Source: Aotearoamyces nothofagi (taxonomy: Eukaryota; Ascomycota; Leotiomycetes; Leotiales; Tympanidaceae). From it: 64,000 nt of DNA. Position 1 is the stretch's first letter, and each line of letters starts with the position of its first letter. The notes beneath the pieces were generated by a model. The model worked only from the letters and a program-made list of their open reading frames with translations. It did no database searches and was not told the DNA's origin. Below, piece by piece: positions 22,301 to 34,099 of this stretch. The DNA lies in the NCBI GenBank assembly GCA_015345905.1, contig JADDTR010000040.1, positions 1-64,000 of the forward strand, written 5' to 3'. A program made the position numbers and the translations under genes.

Positions 22301-25300
22301 CCTCTGTAATACTCAATCTGATCTATAGAATTGTCTATAACTTGCTATCAAAGTCTCTACCAAGAAGGCAGACCTCTAAGCAGTATATCTAGAGACCTAT
22401 AACTACTATATAGATCCTATTACAAAGGCTCTAATCTGGCAATAGATTATAGAGGAATATTACCAATATACTAACCTTCAAGGATAGTATCGATAGCAGA
22501 AGGCTAGATAGCTATATACTCTATAGATACTCTATAGACAGCTTGTCAATGTCTATAGACAATTTATTAATATCTATAGAGTCTATAGATAGATATATCT
22601 ATATAGTATCTAGAAGCTGCTAGATAACTGTCTAGTTCAGCTTTATAATAGTATTGTTCTAAGTAGATAGGATTATACAGCTATAGAATACTATATAATC
22701 AGAGACTATAGCTACTATAATTATAGCTGGATATATATAGTCTATTAGATATATTAGTATCTACAGATATAAGATATAATCTAGAAGAGAGATTAGACTC
22801 TATAGATTCTTATTATATAGTACTCTTCTAATCTAGAAGGTAAACTCTACTGATTATAGACTACTATAGACCTATATATTAATCTATAGAAAGAGCCTCT
22901 ATAACTGTAGCTAGATTATTGTCTACTAGAGATAGATAACAATAGTAACAGACTGATTACTATAAGGAATGACTAAGAGTATCTATATAAAGTTACCTCT
23001 AAGGATTACAGATATACTTCTAAAGAGAATATCCTTATCTATAGACTACAAATTGTATAGAAGTCGATATACAACTAGAAAGCAGTACTTATACTATATT
23101 GGTATCTTATTCTAGATAATAAGATCGACATTTCTTAGTTTATAGCCAAGGCGACTATTCTTAGTAATACTAGAGCAGGATTCCTTATAGAGCTTTAAGG
23201 AGATCTTAAAAGCCGAATATAAAGTATATCTACAAGAGAGTAGTAGAGCTGTAATATCTATAGATACTATATAAAGAATAGTTTTACTGAAGCTATAGAA
23301 ATAGTAATAGATAGTCTTGTAAAGAAATGTCTTACCAATTCTACCAAGCCTCTATAGATAGAAGTAAGCTATTTATAGATCAGCTTCTATAGCTGTAATT
23401 ATATCTTTGAAGTAGTAGAGTTGGTCTATATTAAGCTGGAACTATATCTAGTCTATAGTCTAAGTATTATAGACAGTATTCTAGAGTTCTAGTAGGTCTA
23501 TAGATATTGTATTCTAGTCGAAGACATTTATAGATAGATCTATATCAATTAGTATCTACTATTGATCTACAAGTCTAATCTCTAGAAGATATAGTCTGTA
23601 ATTGTATTTAGAACTATTTAGACAAAGTAGAAAGCTTATTGATATCAGTTCTAGACAATAGTAAAAGTTGTTACAAAGGCTGTCTCTATAACAGTCCTAG
23701 ATAGCTAGTAGATCTACAATTATATCTAGCTATAAACTAGTTAGAAACAGTATCTATAGACCTATATTAGATGTAAAAAGAATAGCCTTATCAAAGTAGA
23801 GATACTACTTGCTATTGTTCTCTACAAGGCTACAGGCAATATATACAGTATAATAAGTTGGATAAATAATACCATCAATAATATATAGGTCTATAAACAA
23901 TTGTAGACTATAGATAACAGTCAAAAGAAGCTGTAAATAATACTGCTCACTTGATACAAGGCTATAGTAATATATACAGCTAATATAGCCACTCTACTTC
24001 CTTGGCTTCTACTCTCTAGACTTTTGATAAAAGATATAGTACTATAGAAACTTATAATATAGATACTACTATCTGTCTTTATACTTGGTATTATACTTAA
24101 AGAAGGCTATAAGAGTAGAATAGATCTTCTTGAGCTTATAAGCAAGTTCCAGCTTACTGATATTGTCTACAAAGTATATAGACTACTTACTCTTAAGATA
24201 GACTACAAGATACTATACAGGAGAATACTTGCTATATATCAAGTACTTGAATATCTATAAGAAGGCTTTAGTAGATCTAATATATCGACTCTAGAGATAA
24301 CAGGCAATTTTATCCTTTGTATCTATAACTACTATAGTAGTATAATCTAGACCTTTATATATATACTTATATATATACTTTACTATATATATAGTTGTAT
24401 AGACCTCAATGTTAATATAGTAGTAAAACTTCTAAAGTAGATATAGATTGTATAGGATAATCTAGTAGTTATTATAGACTACTACTCTATCTATAGTATA
24501 AGGTCTCTAGACTATAAATATCTATTTATTGTCTTGTTGTCTATACTATAGATACTGATCTTTATAGATAATAGTAGATAGTAAATACAGTTTTAGAAAG
24601 CGCTTTATATATATCTTCTATCTAGATGTTATAGATATTACTATATATAGAACATCTATATAGCTTGTACTATATAGACTATAGCTTATCTAGACTACTA
24701 TAATATCTATAAACTTGTCTATAGAATTCTAGAAGAAATCTAACAGCTCTATACAGACAGCCTTATTAATATAGACAGAGTTCTTAAATAGTATACTATT
24801 ATCTAGAAATAGTAGAAGGTATATATATAGCAGACTATACTTCTAATACTCGATAGTATAGATATAATCAATATATAGACTGAGAGCCTCTGTCTATAGG
24901 TCTTTAATCAGCTCTATAGCCTTTAGATAAAATATATAGACAACTAAATCGAGCTGGTCTACTAGCTACTAGTCTATAAATAGCTTGTAGATGATCTCTG
25001 GCTACTATAGATTGGCTATAAAGGTGATAAAGAAGGTCGGCTTTCCAAAGTACTAAATAATAACTATAGAGTCCTAGAAGAGCTGTTGTATCTAGTAGTC
25101 TCTACTTATAAAGCTGGACAGAAGAATTACTTGGCAGTCTAGCTGGTTGATATCGACATTGTTATTGACCAAGGTATCTACAAGTCTGCTATATATATCT
25201 GTATAGAGATATTTCTAGTTATTGTAGATCTAGTTCAGGCCTATAATCTTATAGTAGACAAAGCTATCAACAATATACTACTAGAAAAGCTGTCTGGTAT

Positions 25301-26750
25301 AGAATAGAATAGTAGAGCTCTGTCTATAGAAGCTTAGATACCTATAATAGAACAAGTACTACTCGAGCTATAGATTCTTGTAAATATCTACTTTGTCTCT
25401 AAGCTATAAGCTGTAGTTCTATCTATAGTTGCTATATAGAAAGAGAAGTATATAGTACAGCAGTATATATATAGTACAGTAGTATATATATAGTATATAT
25501 TATATATATCTACTATAGATATAACTGTCTATCTAGGTTTTAGACTATAAGGATTAAGTTACAGCTACTCTCCTCTATCTTGTCTAGAAAGATAACTATA
25601 AGCTTATTGCTGATAGAGAGATTCTTCTATTGTCTATCTATATCTGTCTCTATTACTAGATATATCTATAGATTGAGTATAATATAGAGCTGTTGGTTCT
25701 AGTTCTAGTCCTGCTTCTAAAGCCGTTTGCAGACTGTCTTGTATATCTACAAGAATAGATTACAGTCTATAAACATCTGCAAGAGTTGTAATAGAATCCT
25801 TCGATCGAGCTAGCTATAGTAGGAAGTCCAGATACTTATAGTATAGTCTAGATTGTAGAAGAAGAGCTATATAAAGCTTGGGAGCTCTTATAACTCTAGG
25901 ACCAACAGCTTCTAAAAGTGATATAGATTACTATAGATCTGGAAACAGCTGATCTCTTTACAAGATATATCTATCTATATATCCTTATTATAATTAACAG
26001 ATATAAAAACGAGTATAGAGTTGTATATATAGATGTACTGATAGAAGTTGTAGCTATCGGCCTCCTAGGATAGAAACAGTATCTATAAATACAACAGTAT
26101 AGTCTATAAGAGCTCTAGGACTATATCTCTCTTCTTGTAGTATATCTTAAACTCCTTCTTATCTGATACTGCCTTATCGATCCAGTATAAAGCCTGGTAG
26201 AATTTGTAGTTATAGCTTATTATTCTAAAGTTATAAAGCAACTAGATAGTAAATCTAGATAGGAACATCTACAATATTATTATAGAGGGGTAGAGAGATA
26301 GTAGAGGATTGTCGAATAGTTCCTCGAGGATCTCTACTACTATTTCGAGGTCTAGAGATATAGTTGTAGGTATATTATAGTCGATATAGATCTGCTTTCT
26401 TTACTGTAGACAGTCTATATCTAGTATCCTCGACTATAAGAAGTGTTCTCTATTGCTAGAGACAGTAGTAAGTAGGGTTTGCCTCCTCTGTTCCTAGATA
26501 TATCAGCTATAGGTATATAAAACAGCTATAGATAGTGAAATAATTACCTTGTATACCTTGTAGATTGAATAGAGACTATTAGCTCTATTCTATAGGAACT
26601 CTAAGGTGGTATAGTACTGCTTGCAGTAGGTATAGAATTTTGGCAGAGTAGTAGAAGGATTTATCCTATCAGCAGTATATTTACAGGCCGAACTATAGAA
26701 ATCTCTACAGGCTATAGGCTACAGGTGCAAAAGCGAGACATCATATGATC
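19320..26750. repeat. AT-rich, RIP-like decayed repeat island, class unresolved
   Basis: About 7.4 kb strikingly rich in TA steps and in words such as ctatag, tatctata and atatat, flanked on both sides by DNA of ordinary composition. No intact coding frame longer than about 70 codons remains. This is the signature that repeat-induced point mutation (C to T on both strands, raising TpA) leaves on fungal transposon copies. At least two compositional parts are visible: a pyrimidine-strand part from about 20090 to 21650, and a more even part from about 21820 to 26700. It is broken throughout by very many changes. The original family (LTR, LINE or DNA element) and end repeats could not be recognised, so it may be one large or several nested old elements. 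Age is probably well beyond recent insertion. Confidence 0.75.
20341..20560. repeat. 120-bp tandem duplication inside the AT island
   Basis: Two adjacent copies begin at 20341 and 20461, exactly 120 bases apart. Both share tctataa, ctactactactactgt, ctatcta and aaatagatct in register. By eye about 19 of the first 100 positions differ and all but one of these are transitions, as expected if an originally near-identical tandem repeat was mutated by RIP. A weaker related stretch precedes it at about 20221-20340. The 120-base period equals 40 codons, so it may come from a repetitive protein. Confidence 0.75.
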
Positions 26751-27209
26751 TATAGACCTGTAACAGGGCTCGGGAGTTGCATGCGGGAATAATGGTGGGA
26801 ATAACGCAGTTCTGCATCCCGTGACCTGCACTTTTATAACCAATCGCTTAAATTCGGCTAGGTGATCTACAAATGCGACAGTATATTATAGATATAGCTC
26901 GCTCAGACATCGTATCCTACTCTGCGCTCCAGAACAATGTCTGAGCGACTCGGTATTTTGGAGTTCCTTACAGGGCAGCAGAGTCACATGGCCAGACCTT
27001 TTGTGAGCCAATCGCTTAGGGGAATCCACAATTGAGACTGTGTAATATAGAGATAGATATAGACGACAGTTGCAATACCGTGCACTAACCTCGTACTTAT
27101 CGGCGTATGCCCGTATTGCGTTCTGAACGTCGTTGCTATTCAAGCAAGCCGTCGCGCACTGGCCCGCCAATAACCCCATCTACACAATCCTAACACCTGC
27201 TAATTTACA
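26751..27209. promoter_or_regulatory. 5' flank of the second MFS gene with a diverged direct repeat
   Basis: Composition returns to normal here. The word ccaatcgctta, containing a CCAAT box, occurs at 26840-26850 and 27008-27018, 168 bases apart. Related sequence lies on both sides (gtgacctgcac versus gtcacatggcc upstream; tattatagatatag versus taatatagagatag downstream), so about 80 bases look duplicated. No coding sequence is recognised. Confidence 0.4.
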
Positions 27210-28642
27210 ATGTCTCGAGACGAGGGCATCTCTCTTCGTGAGTCGCTCCCGCCAGACGCCGGCCAAGAGCCCCACGACACCGAACAAGATGCAATCAACC
27301 TCGACCAAGCCGGTTCAAGGCAGTGGGAATCAAACAGGAAGAGGGCATGTGTTCTCGTGGGCTCTGCGATATTGCAGCTGCCGATCTGGGGTAGACTAAG
27401 TCCTACGTCCTGATTGTAATTCTACTCACATTGGAAGGTTTCGCTATGAGTTACGGCGTCTTCCAAGAATACTATTCAGACAACTGGACGCTGCAAGGCG
27501 GTCGAGATGTCACCGGTGTCATCGGCACAACCTCAAACGGCGTGATGTACCTCTCTATGCCCTTCTTATTCGCGCTATTTACCAGACGGTGGGCTCGTAG
27601 GCGTCGGACTGCAGCTCTTTGCGGCGCTGCGCTTATAGGTATCAGCTTCCTCCTGTCCTCCTTCAGCACTCACGTCTGGCATTTGGTTGCAACACAGGGA
27701 GTCATGGCAGCGTTAGGAGGTGCTCTCGTCTACAGCCCCACCACACTATCTCTTGGCGAATGGTTCAACACCAGCAATCGTGCTGTGGCGTATGGAGTTG
27801 TCCTGTCGTGCAAAAACATCGTAGGATCTGCCTGTCCGTTTCTTTTCCGAGCCCTCCTTGACCGCTATGGCTTCAGTACTACGTTGAGGTTATGGACGGC
27901 CATTGCGGTCGGAACCAGCATTATTGGAGTCCTCTTGATACTAGTTCATCCTTCGAGAATATCCTCGAGTAGTCATCGGGCACGGAAGATCCCCTGGAAG
28001 TTCCTCAAACACCAGACCTTCTACATCTATAGCATTGCCATCATACTTCAAAGCTCTGGATATGGCATTCCACAAACATACCTAAACACGTATGCCCATG
28101 AAATCACTTCGTTGTCTCAGACTTCGGCCACTCTTCTGCTCACCCTATTTAACGTCCCTGGCATCGTTTCCTCATCCTTCTTTGGCTATCTTAGTGATAA
28201 CAAGCACTTCCCCCTTTCAGCTACTACGGTGACTTCTGTATCTGCCGTCAGCTCCGCTCTGTCCGCTTTCATATTCTGGGGCTTAACGTCGCAAGGTAGC
28301 ATGGCGCTCTTGGTCCTCTTCTCCATCACCTTCGGCTTCTTTGCCGGCGGCTACAGCGCGACTTGGGGAGGCGTCATCAATGAGATGGAACACGAAGCTG
28401 CACAGAGGAATGAGGCTATCGACACGGGAATGATATATGGTTTACTGAATGGTGCTAGGGGGATTGGATATGTAAGCGGTGGGCTTGCCAGTGTGCCACT
28501 GCTGAAAGCCGGAAGCATCAGCTCGGGAAGCTTTGGTTATGGAACGGCTTACGGGCCCCTCATCATCTTCACAGGGCTCTCGACAGTATTCGGCGGATGG
28601 GGATTGCTGTGGAAGTGGAAGAAGTTGCTTCATCCAGTGTAA
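27210..28642 (+). CDS. MFS transporter, monocarboxylate-permease-like
   Basis: Membrane carrier of the fungal monocarboxylate-transporter-like MFS group. Exons are 27210-27390 and 27438-28642 (47-nt intron, phase 1), giving 461 residues. The hydrophilic N-terminus has about 45 residues. The first helix contains the splice junction and continues WGFAMSYGVFQEYYSDNW, an element typical of this group. GVIGTTSNGVMYLSMP, GALVYSPTTLSLGEWFNTSN and RALLDRYGFSTTLRLWTA follow before the central loop; the second half includes GFFAGGYSATWGGVINEME. The C-terminus is short (WKWKKLL). The substrate is unknown; carboxylates or secondary metabolites are usual for relatives. The gene lies at the right edge of the AT-rich island and is convergent with an SDR gene 125 bases away. 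Confidence 0.9.
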
Positions 28643-28767
28643 CATCAGCATTGATAAAAATGTCTCTACTCCAAACCGTCACTGGCTGGAAAAGCTCGAG
28701 CAATACCATGCATTGCTTCTTATATAAATTAGAAGCCAACTACCGAACGATCCGATTCCACAACAGC

Positions 28768-29872
28768 TTAACCTATGCTATTACTCCCAGTAATCCTTAC
28801 AAACTCATCTCCGATATGTTTCCACACCTTATCCACCAACCCCTCCTCCCTAAATTGCGCTAGGAGCTTCTCGACCTCCGGCCCTACACTCTCTCCCTGC
28901 GCACCAACTGAATAAACCCCACTCCCAGCCACCCCATCCGTCCCTCTTGCAACCTCAATACCCTCCTCCAACGGCACTCCCGCTGCCTCATTCGCCTTGA
29001 CACCGGGCGGATATCTCGCACTTGTAGCAAGGAAAACATGTCGATCGCCGGCCTCGACAATCGGCATATTCACAAACGGCCCTATAATGTCCCAGATAAC
29101 TTTGATGATGAAAGCCAGGCCTGTGGTGCCTCTTCCGAGGCCCGACTTCACAGGTCCTGGGAAGTTATGAATGAAGGAAACAGTTGGGGCTTTCTTTGCG
29201 ACGGCTTCGAGAGATAGGGTCACGAGCGAGCTGGTGTGTCCGCGTCGGGCCAGTAGTGGCAAATTCAAAGCTTGGATGTCGGACATGTAGACTGGCCCTT
29301 CTTTAGTAGCTGTGAAGACGGTGATAACGCGGCGCAGGGAGGTGGCATTTTGAAGGAGTGGGATGAGGTTTATCATGAAGCGGGTGCGGGAATAGAGGAC
29401 CAGTGCTGCAGCGCGGTGGAGCCCTTCTGATGTTTCTGTATATACGATGAGTTAGAGACTATGTCTTCTTGCAAATAGTTCGTGCAATCGAACATCCCAA
29501 GATAGTAGGCATATACATACCAATACCAGGTTCCCAAGATCCAGTAGTAAGGAACAGGAGATTGATATATGTCTCCTTGCTCTTGATCTCGCGGCAGATG
29601 TCGTCTACGTTGCGTATCAAGCTAGTGTCTGCTTTGATGAAGTTATATTGGCCCTCGGCATTAAGGGCTTTGCACTCTGCTGCAATGCGATCTCCGGCTT
29701 CCTGAGACCGTCCGACGAAATAGATACGCGGCTGGCGGGCATATTTGGCGAACTGCTTCAGCGACGTCTCACCAATACCGTTGGTTGCACCGACAAAGAC
29801 AGCTACGAGCTGTAGGGGAAGGGCCGAGATGATGCGGGCATTGGATGACTGGACGTGGCTGAGAGAGACCAT
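28768..29872 (-). CDS. Divergent SDR-like oxidoreductase
   Basis: A Rossmann-fold protein of the fungal SDR-like group often seen near polyketide and terpenoid genes. Exons are 29521-29872 and 28768-29435 (85-nt intron, gtatgt...atacag, phase 1), giving 339 residues. The cofactor loop is VFVGATNGIGETSLKQFAKY (about residues 25-44), followed by IYFVGRSQEAGDRI. The usual NAG motif is replaced by LFLTTGS. The catalytic YxxxK appears as Y132-S-R-T-R136, arginine in place of lysine. The same YSRxRF element is familiar from relatives, so it is a subfamily trait rather than decay. The C-terminal part has HNFPGPVKSGLGR. Reaction and substrate are unknown. Its neighbour is the MFS carrier. Confidence 0.85.
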
Positions 29873-31074
29873 AGTGAGAGTATTGAAATGGATGGAGCTT
29901 AGAGAAACGAGAGCAGGAGTTGAGAGACGTGTTGTAGCGGCTCGGAGGGGGAGTGAATGATCTTTATTAGTCTACGTAGGAAGCCCACCTACAAGTCACA
30001 GGCTCGGTTCATACTCACATTGACATGACTCGTGAACTGATGCGGAGGAGCTGTTAGAGTGTCGGAACAATTGTGCCTCCGCAGCCGTGCATGTTGTACT
30101 GCCAGTGTCCAATTAGATATCTCGAAATACGCCGCGCGGTTAGCGGAACATCTCTCGCTGCATCTATATAACATCAGTGCATCTCAAGTCTATATACCGT
30201 CGTAATCGTTGCAGAGCCGAGTTGCATTCAGCATTCCTGGGCTCTTCATTCACTTATCAGCTCCAGCTTACCGTAGCTCACTTGGATTCGCCTCTGCCAC
30301 CCTCTTTTCCAGAAAGCACCAGTCAGAAAGGCCTTTCTGGAAACAACTACATCGTCACTCTGGGACATCCGACAGCGGCAGCGAGAAGGAGGAATAATCC
30401 CAAGACCACTCAAAGCTTGAAAAAGAGAAGAAGCATCGAGATGTAGAACTCCAGTCATGTCTTGAGCAAGCAAAAGACTATGAATATGCTACGTTCTTTC
30501 GTTGACAAGGTTCTTACGACGTCGGAACTACATCGACTAGCCTATACGGTTTCCGATGACGACTTCTGCTGGCGGCAAGCGTTCAAAACATCCCATTATC
30601 TCAATCAACCTCGGTTCGGTCAATTATAAGGGGCAATATATCGATGTAACTAAAGGCCAAATCTACAGAATATATTCAGTATTCTGCTTATCTGCTACGA
30701 ATTATATTCGCTTATTTCCTCTTGTCAGCTTATTGTGATTGCTTCAAGGTATACAACACCTCGCTTGAACCTGTTATCCCTCTCTTATAAGGCCTTTAGT
30801 CAAGTGGCTATCGACTGATATATTGTTGTCTTTGGTATTCCATCTCCTGTTTATCAACTCGAAAATACGCAACGAGCAGGATTATAGTACGCTACAACGG
30901 AGTCCGTTCCGTTCTTCAATCTCAATGATCTAACGCTGAATTGGTAACAGCTGCTATAAGCTAGCTAGAATAGGTAGTTACCAGTGTTTATTGTGGTAAT
31001 AGTAGATCTTCTAACCAGCAATTGAGCAATATATAATATAGAAAAACTAGAGCTGGTCTAAGTATAACGAGCTG
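29873..31074. other. Gene-free stretch, partly AT-rich
   Basis: Holds the promoter of the SDR-like gene and the 3' flank of the dynamin gene. Short open frames (30177-30446, 30556-30738) have no recognisable family. The part from 30480 to 31070 is AT-rich with ctagctag words and may contain a short remnant of decayed repeat, but this is weak. Confidence 0.3.
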
Positions 31075-33525
31075 TCATCTTCTTCTCCAATTTGATTTCT
31101 TAGAGGACAAAGGCCATAGTCCTTCGGCAGGGACAGGGGCAGGGGTAATAGGTTTATAATCCTGAGATAACTAATAAGGTCAGTGTAGTTTTGCTTTGAC
31201 TACATTAGCAGATGAGCTTACCGTATCTTCATCGGCCTCTGTTGGGGTCTCAGCAGGCTCGGTTCCCCATTTTCCATCTGTCGGACTCCCGTTTTCCACG
31301 GTAGGTGGTGTGGAGGTTGCCATTTCCATTGTGGATGGCATAGGAGGATCAGGGACAGCATCTAGCAGAATTTTGGGTCAGCATAGTCCAGAGCCTATCA
31401 TGTAATAAATTTGTACCAAAGTTGTAGCCAGTAGCGTATTTCTTGCACGTCTTCATGCCCTCCTTCAGAACCTCCAGCTTCCGTTCAAGGAGCTCCCTGG
31501 ACGTTTGGTTCTCTTGGGGCTCCGCTGCTATCCTCGTAACAAGATCGTCTGTCATCTGCCCGACTGCAAGAGGGGTGAAGACTGCGGCTAGATTATCTAT
31601 AATCGATGCTTCGACGACCTGTATAGCAACGCTGTCTACAAACGTCTTCATCGCAACCTGGATAGCCGGTTAGCCAGAAGTTAGTATAGTAAAGAGGACA
31701 GTACCTTGTAGAATGCTTCTAAGTGGTCGAGAAGTTCGATGCTAGCATGCGTATCCAGATCCGGGATTGCTTGTGACATCATGGCGCAAACCCCCGAGAG
31801 ATCGGCCGGCCCGGTACGTATGTTATTATTAGGATAGCCAAGAGGAAACGCTTTATCCAGCACCTTTAGTAGTTTCTTCTCGATCCGTGCATTGACAATC
31901 TTCCGGACATTCTTTATAAAATAGTGGTTGTATGTGATGGCGTGTCTATGCCGGTCGCGGAACAGGCTATCCATCCTATCGTTCACAGTCCGGAGCATCT
32001 TTTCCATCGACGGGTCGACCCAGTGAGCGAGCACTGCCGTGCATGCCTCTGTATCCATAAGAGCAGATAGGATATCCGCTACATGTTTCTTTGCTCTTGT
32101 CCAAACAATCTTGAGATGGTCATTCGAAATGTCTTCCCACGGCCTCGATTGCACCCTGAAGAGGTCCCCAATCAACATAGGGCTGAACGTTCCAGGCAGT
32201 TCCCTCCCTTTCGATCCTTCCATGGTCTCTCGAGCCCAAGAAATGGCTTCGTCACTCTTACCTTCCAGTCCATTGCCTTGAAGGGCTATGTAGTGGCCTT
32301 TGGTTCGGAGGCTCTCGGCAAATGTCAGATTCAGGTTCTGCACGACTGCTCTGAATCTACGGGACCGTGATTCTTCGCCATCAAGATCTCCAAAGAAGCT
32401 TTCCTCGTATATACCATCGCATGAGGCTTTGCATATGGTCGTGAAAGACTGGCTATGCTTGAGAAGATACATGCGCTGCTGCTCAATAGTGCCGCGACGA
32501 TCTCCCAGTCTCGCAAGTTCTTGCTCAGACGCGTTTAGAATGTGTTGGATCTCATGGATGAGTGTTGGTAGCTCCGACTTTATATGATCTAAAAGGACTT
32601 TACTTAGACGCTCCCGTAATTTAGCAACTCCCAGGATGCCAGGTGGCAACGTCTTCCAAACTCCTTGTGAGAAGAACCTTTCCTCGTTGCGATCCCTGTG
32701 TGCAGTAGAGACGCTCTGCGTCTCGAAGTCGCGGTTCCTCAATACATGCCAGCCTAGACGGAAGCTTGTTGTCTCATTGCGAGCGAGTTTGACGAAATCG
32801 TTCTCGCTTTCTGAGCCTTCCGAAAGAGTGTCGGGCTTGGTAATTAGGCCCATTGTACGCCTGCCATGCGGGTCAACCTTTTTGACTCTCTTGAGCACAG
32901 CCTGAAGAGCTCGATCGCTCTTTGCAGAAACTACTGCCAGTATGATTGTTCTCGCACGTCTCATATACGACTCGACTAATTCAGACACCACGTCCTCTAT
33001 ATCCTCGTCGTCCTGGTCGTCATTCTTTGCATGGATCAAGCCAGGCAGATCAACGACGGTTAGATGGGGTCGTGTTGGCCCAGATATCTCAATCCGAAGC
33101 TTGTCCGACGAGCAGCCGCTGCCAGGCTTGTCAAGGCCCATGACAGCCTTGGCAGACTCTATAAGAGCAGGAAGTTCATCAAAAGACCCAAGCGTATGCT
33201 GAAACTCAGCGAGTCTTCGCCGCTCATCTTCCATCCTCTGTTGGCTCGGAACAATGTTTATAGAGACGGACTCGACGGCACCCTTCCGAAGAATGAGCTC
33301 CGTCGCAAAGCGCGTGCACAGTGTGTCTTTCCGTGGAAATGGCACGCCAGAGATTGCCTCCAAGCAAGAGCTCTTTCCGCTGGATTGATCGCCACATACG
33401 GCGATCAGCGGCAGGGAGACATGCTCGCTGATACCGGAACGACTGAGCGAGTCAATCTCGTCAAGTAGACTCAATTGCTCCTCTGATCGAAGAGAGGACA
33501 GTCCAGCGGTATCGAGGGAGCCCAT
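31075..33525 (-). CDS. Dynamin/Mx-like large GTPase
   Basis: A self-assembling GTPase of the dynamin superfamily that remodels membranes; the fungal Mx-like branch has no settled role. Exons are 31705-33525, 31417-31657, 31222-31361 and 31075-31161, giving 762 residues with phases agreeing. The ATG at 33525 was chosen as the first in frame. G1 is GDQSSGKSS (residues 45-53), the switch region has RKDTLCTRFATEL, G3 is DLPG and G4 is TKPD. The middle/stalk domain follows (about 300-600). The GED continues across the first intron as EAFYK/VAMKTFVDSVAIQVVEA and ends RKLEVLKEGMKTCKKYAT. The tail is Pro/Thr/Glu-rich and ends with a basic cluster (SKKSNWRRR). No PH or transmembrane segment is seen, so it is neither classical dynamin nor mitofusin. 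It is divergent from the P450 gene. Confidence 0.9.
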
Positions 33526-34099
33526 TTTTGCAGGCTGCACTTTTGAGTTTCAGCAATTATTGGGACATAAATGTGTTTTCAATGTACGGAAGCGTAGAGG
33601 GGGGCATATTCTAATTTATCTGCAGCGGTTAACGCAACGTAACGTGGCTCTACGGCTTGAGGTAGGGATATGCATAGTAATGTGCATATGCTACATTTGG
33701 CCTATATAGGACTTCATTGGCTTGGCGTCCTACTCCATAGCCACCTCCATATACCATACCAGCCCAACAGCCTATAAATCTCCGCTTCGCAATATCCTCA
33801 ATCCCCCAAATCATCAACATCTCTCCAGAATCCCAGCAAATTGCTCTCGCGAGCAGTATCGCATCGCCGCCCAATCACAACCGCGGTGTTATGAATCCGA
33901 CGTCAGCGCAAACCTTGTGCCCGTGAACCAATGATGCGGCAATGGGGATTGTAGCGCTGGTAGTGCTTACGGCAAAGGGGGGTTGCGAGATCAAGCGGCC
34001 GTCATAAAGGCATCGGTGGGCTCTTTTGAGTTCGTCGACCTTTGTTATGTGACGAGGTCGGTTCTGATAGCCGTTCTAGCATACTTGCCGTGTTGAAAC
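33526..34099. promoter_or_regulatory. Divergent promoter of dynamin-like and P450 genes
   Basis: 574 bases between divergent starts, without a recognisable gene. A tataaatc word occurs near 33774, and atgtgcatatgcta near 33680 contains a catatg box. Nothing else stands out. Confidence 0.4.

Noticed and set aside
24970-25010. Possible reverse-transcriptase-like VDD word in the AT island
   Set aside because: A four-residue match in RIP-like, TA-rich DNA is expected by chance; the neighbouring conserved blocks could not be found, so the element class was left open.
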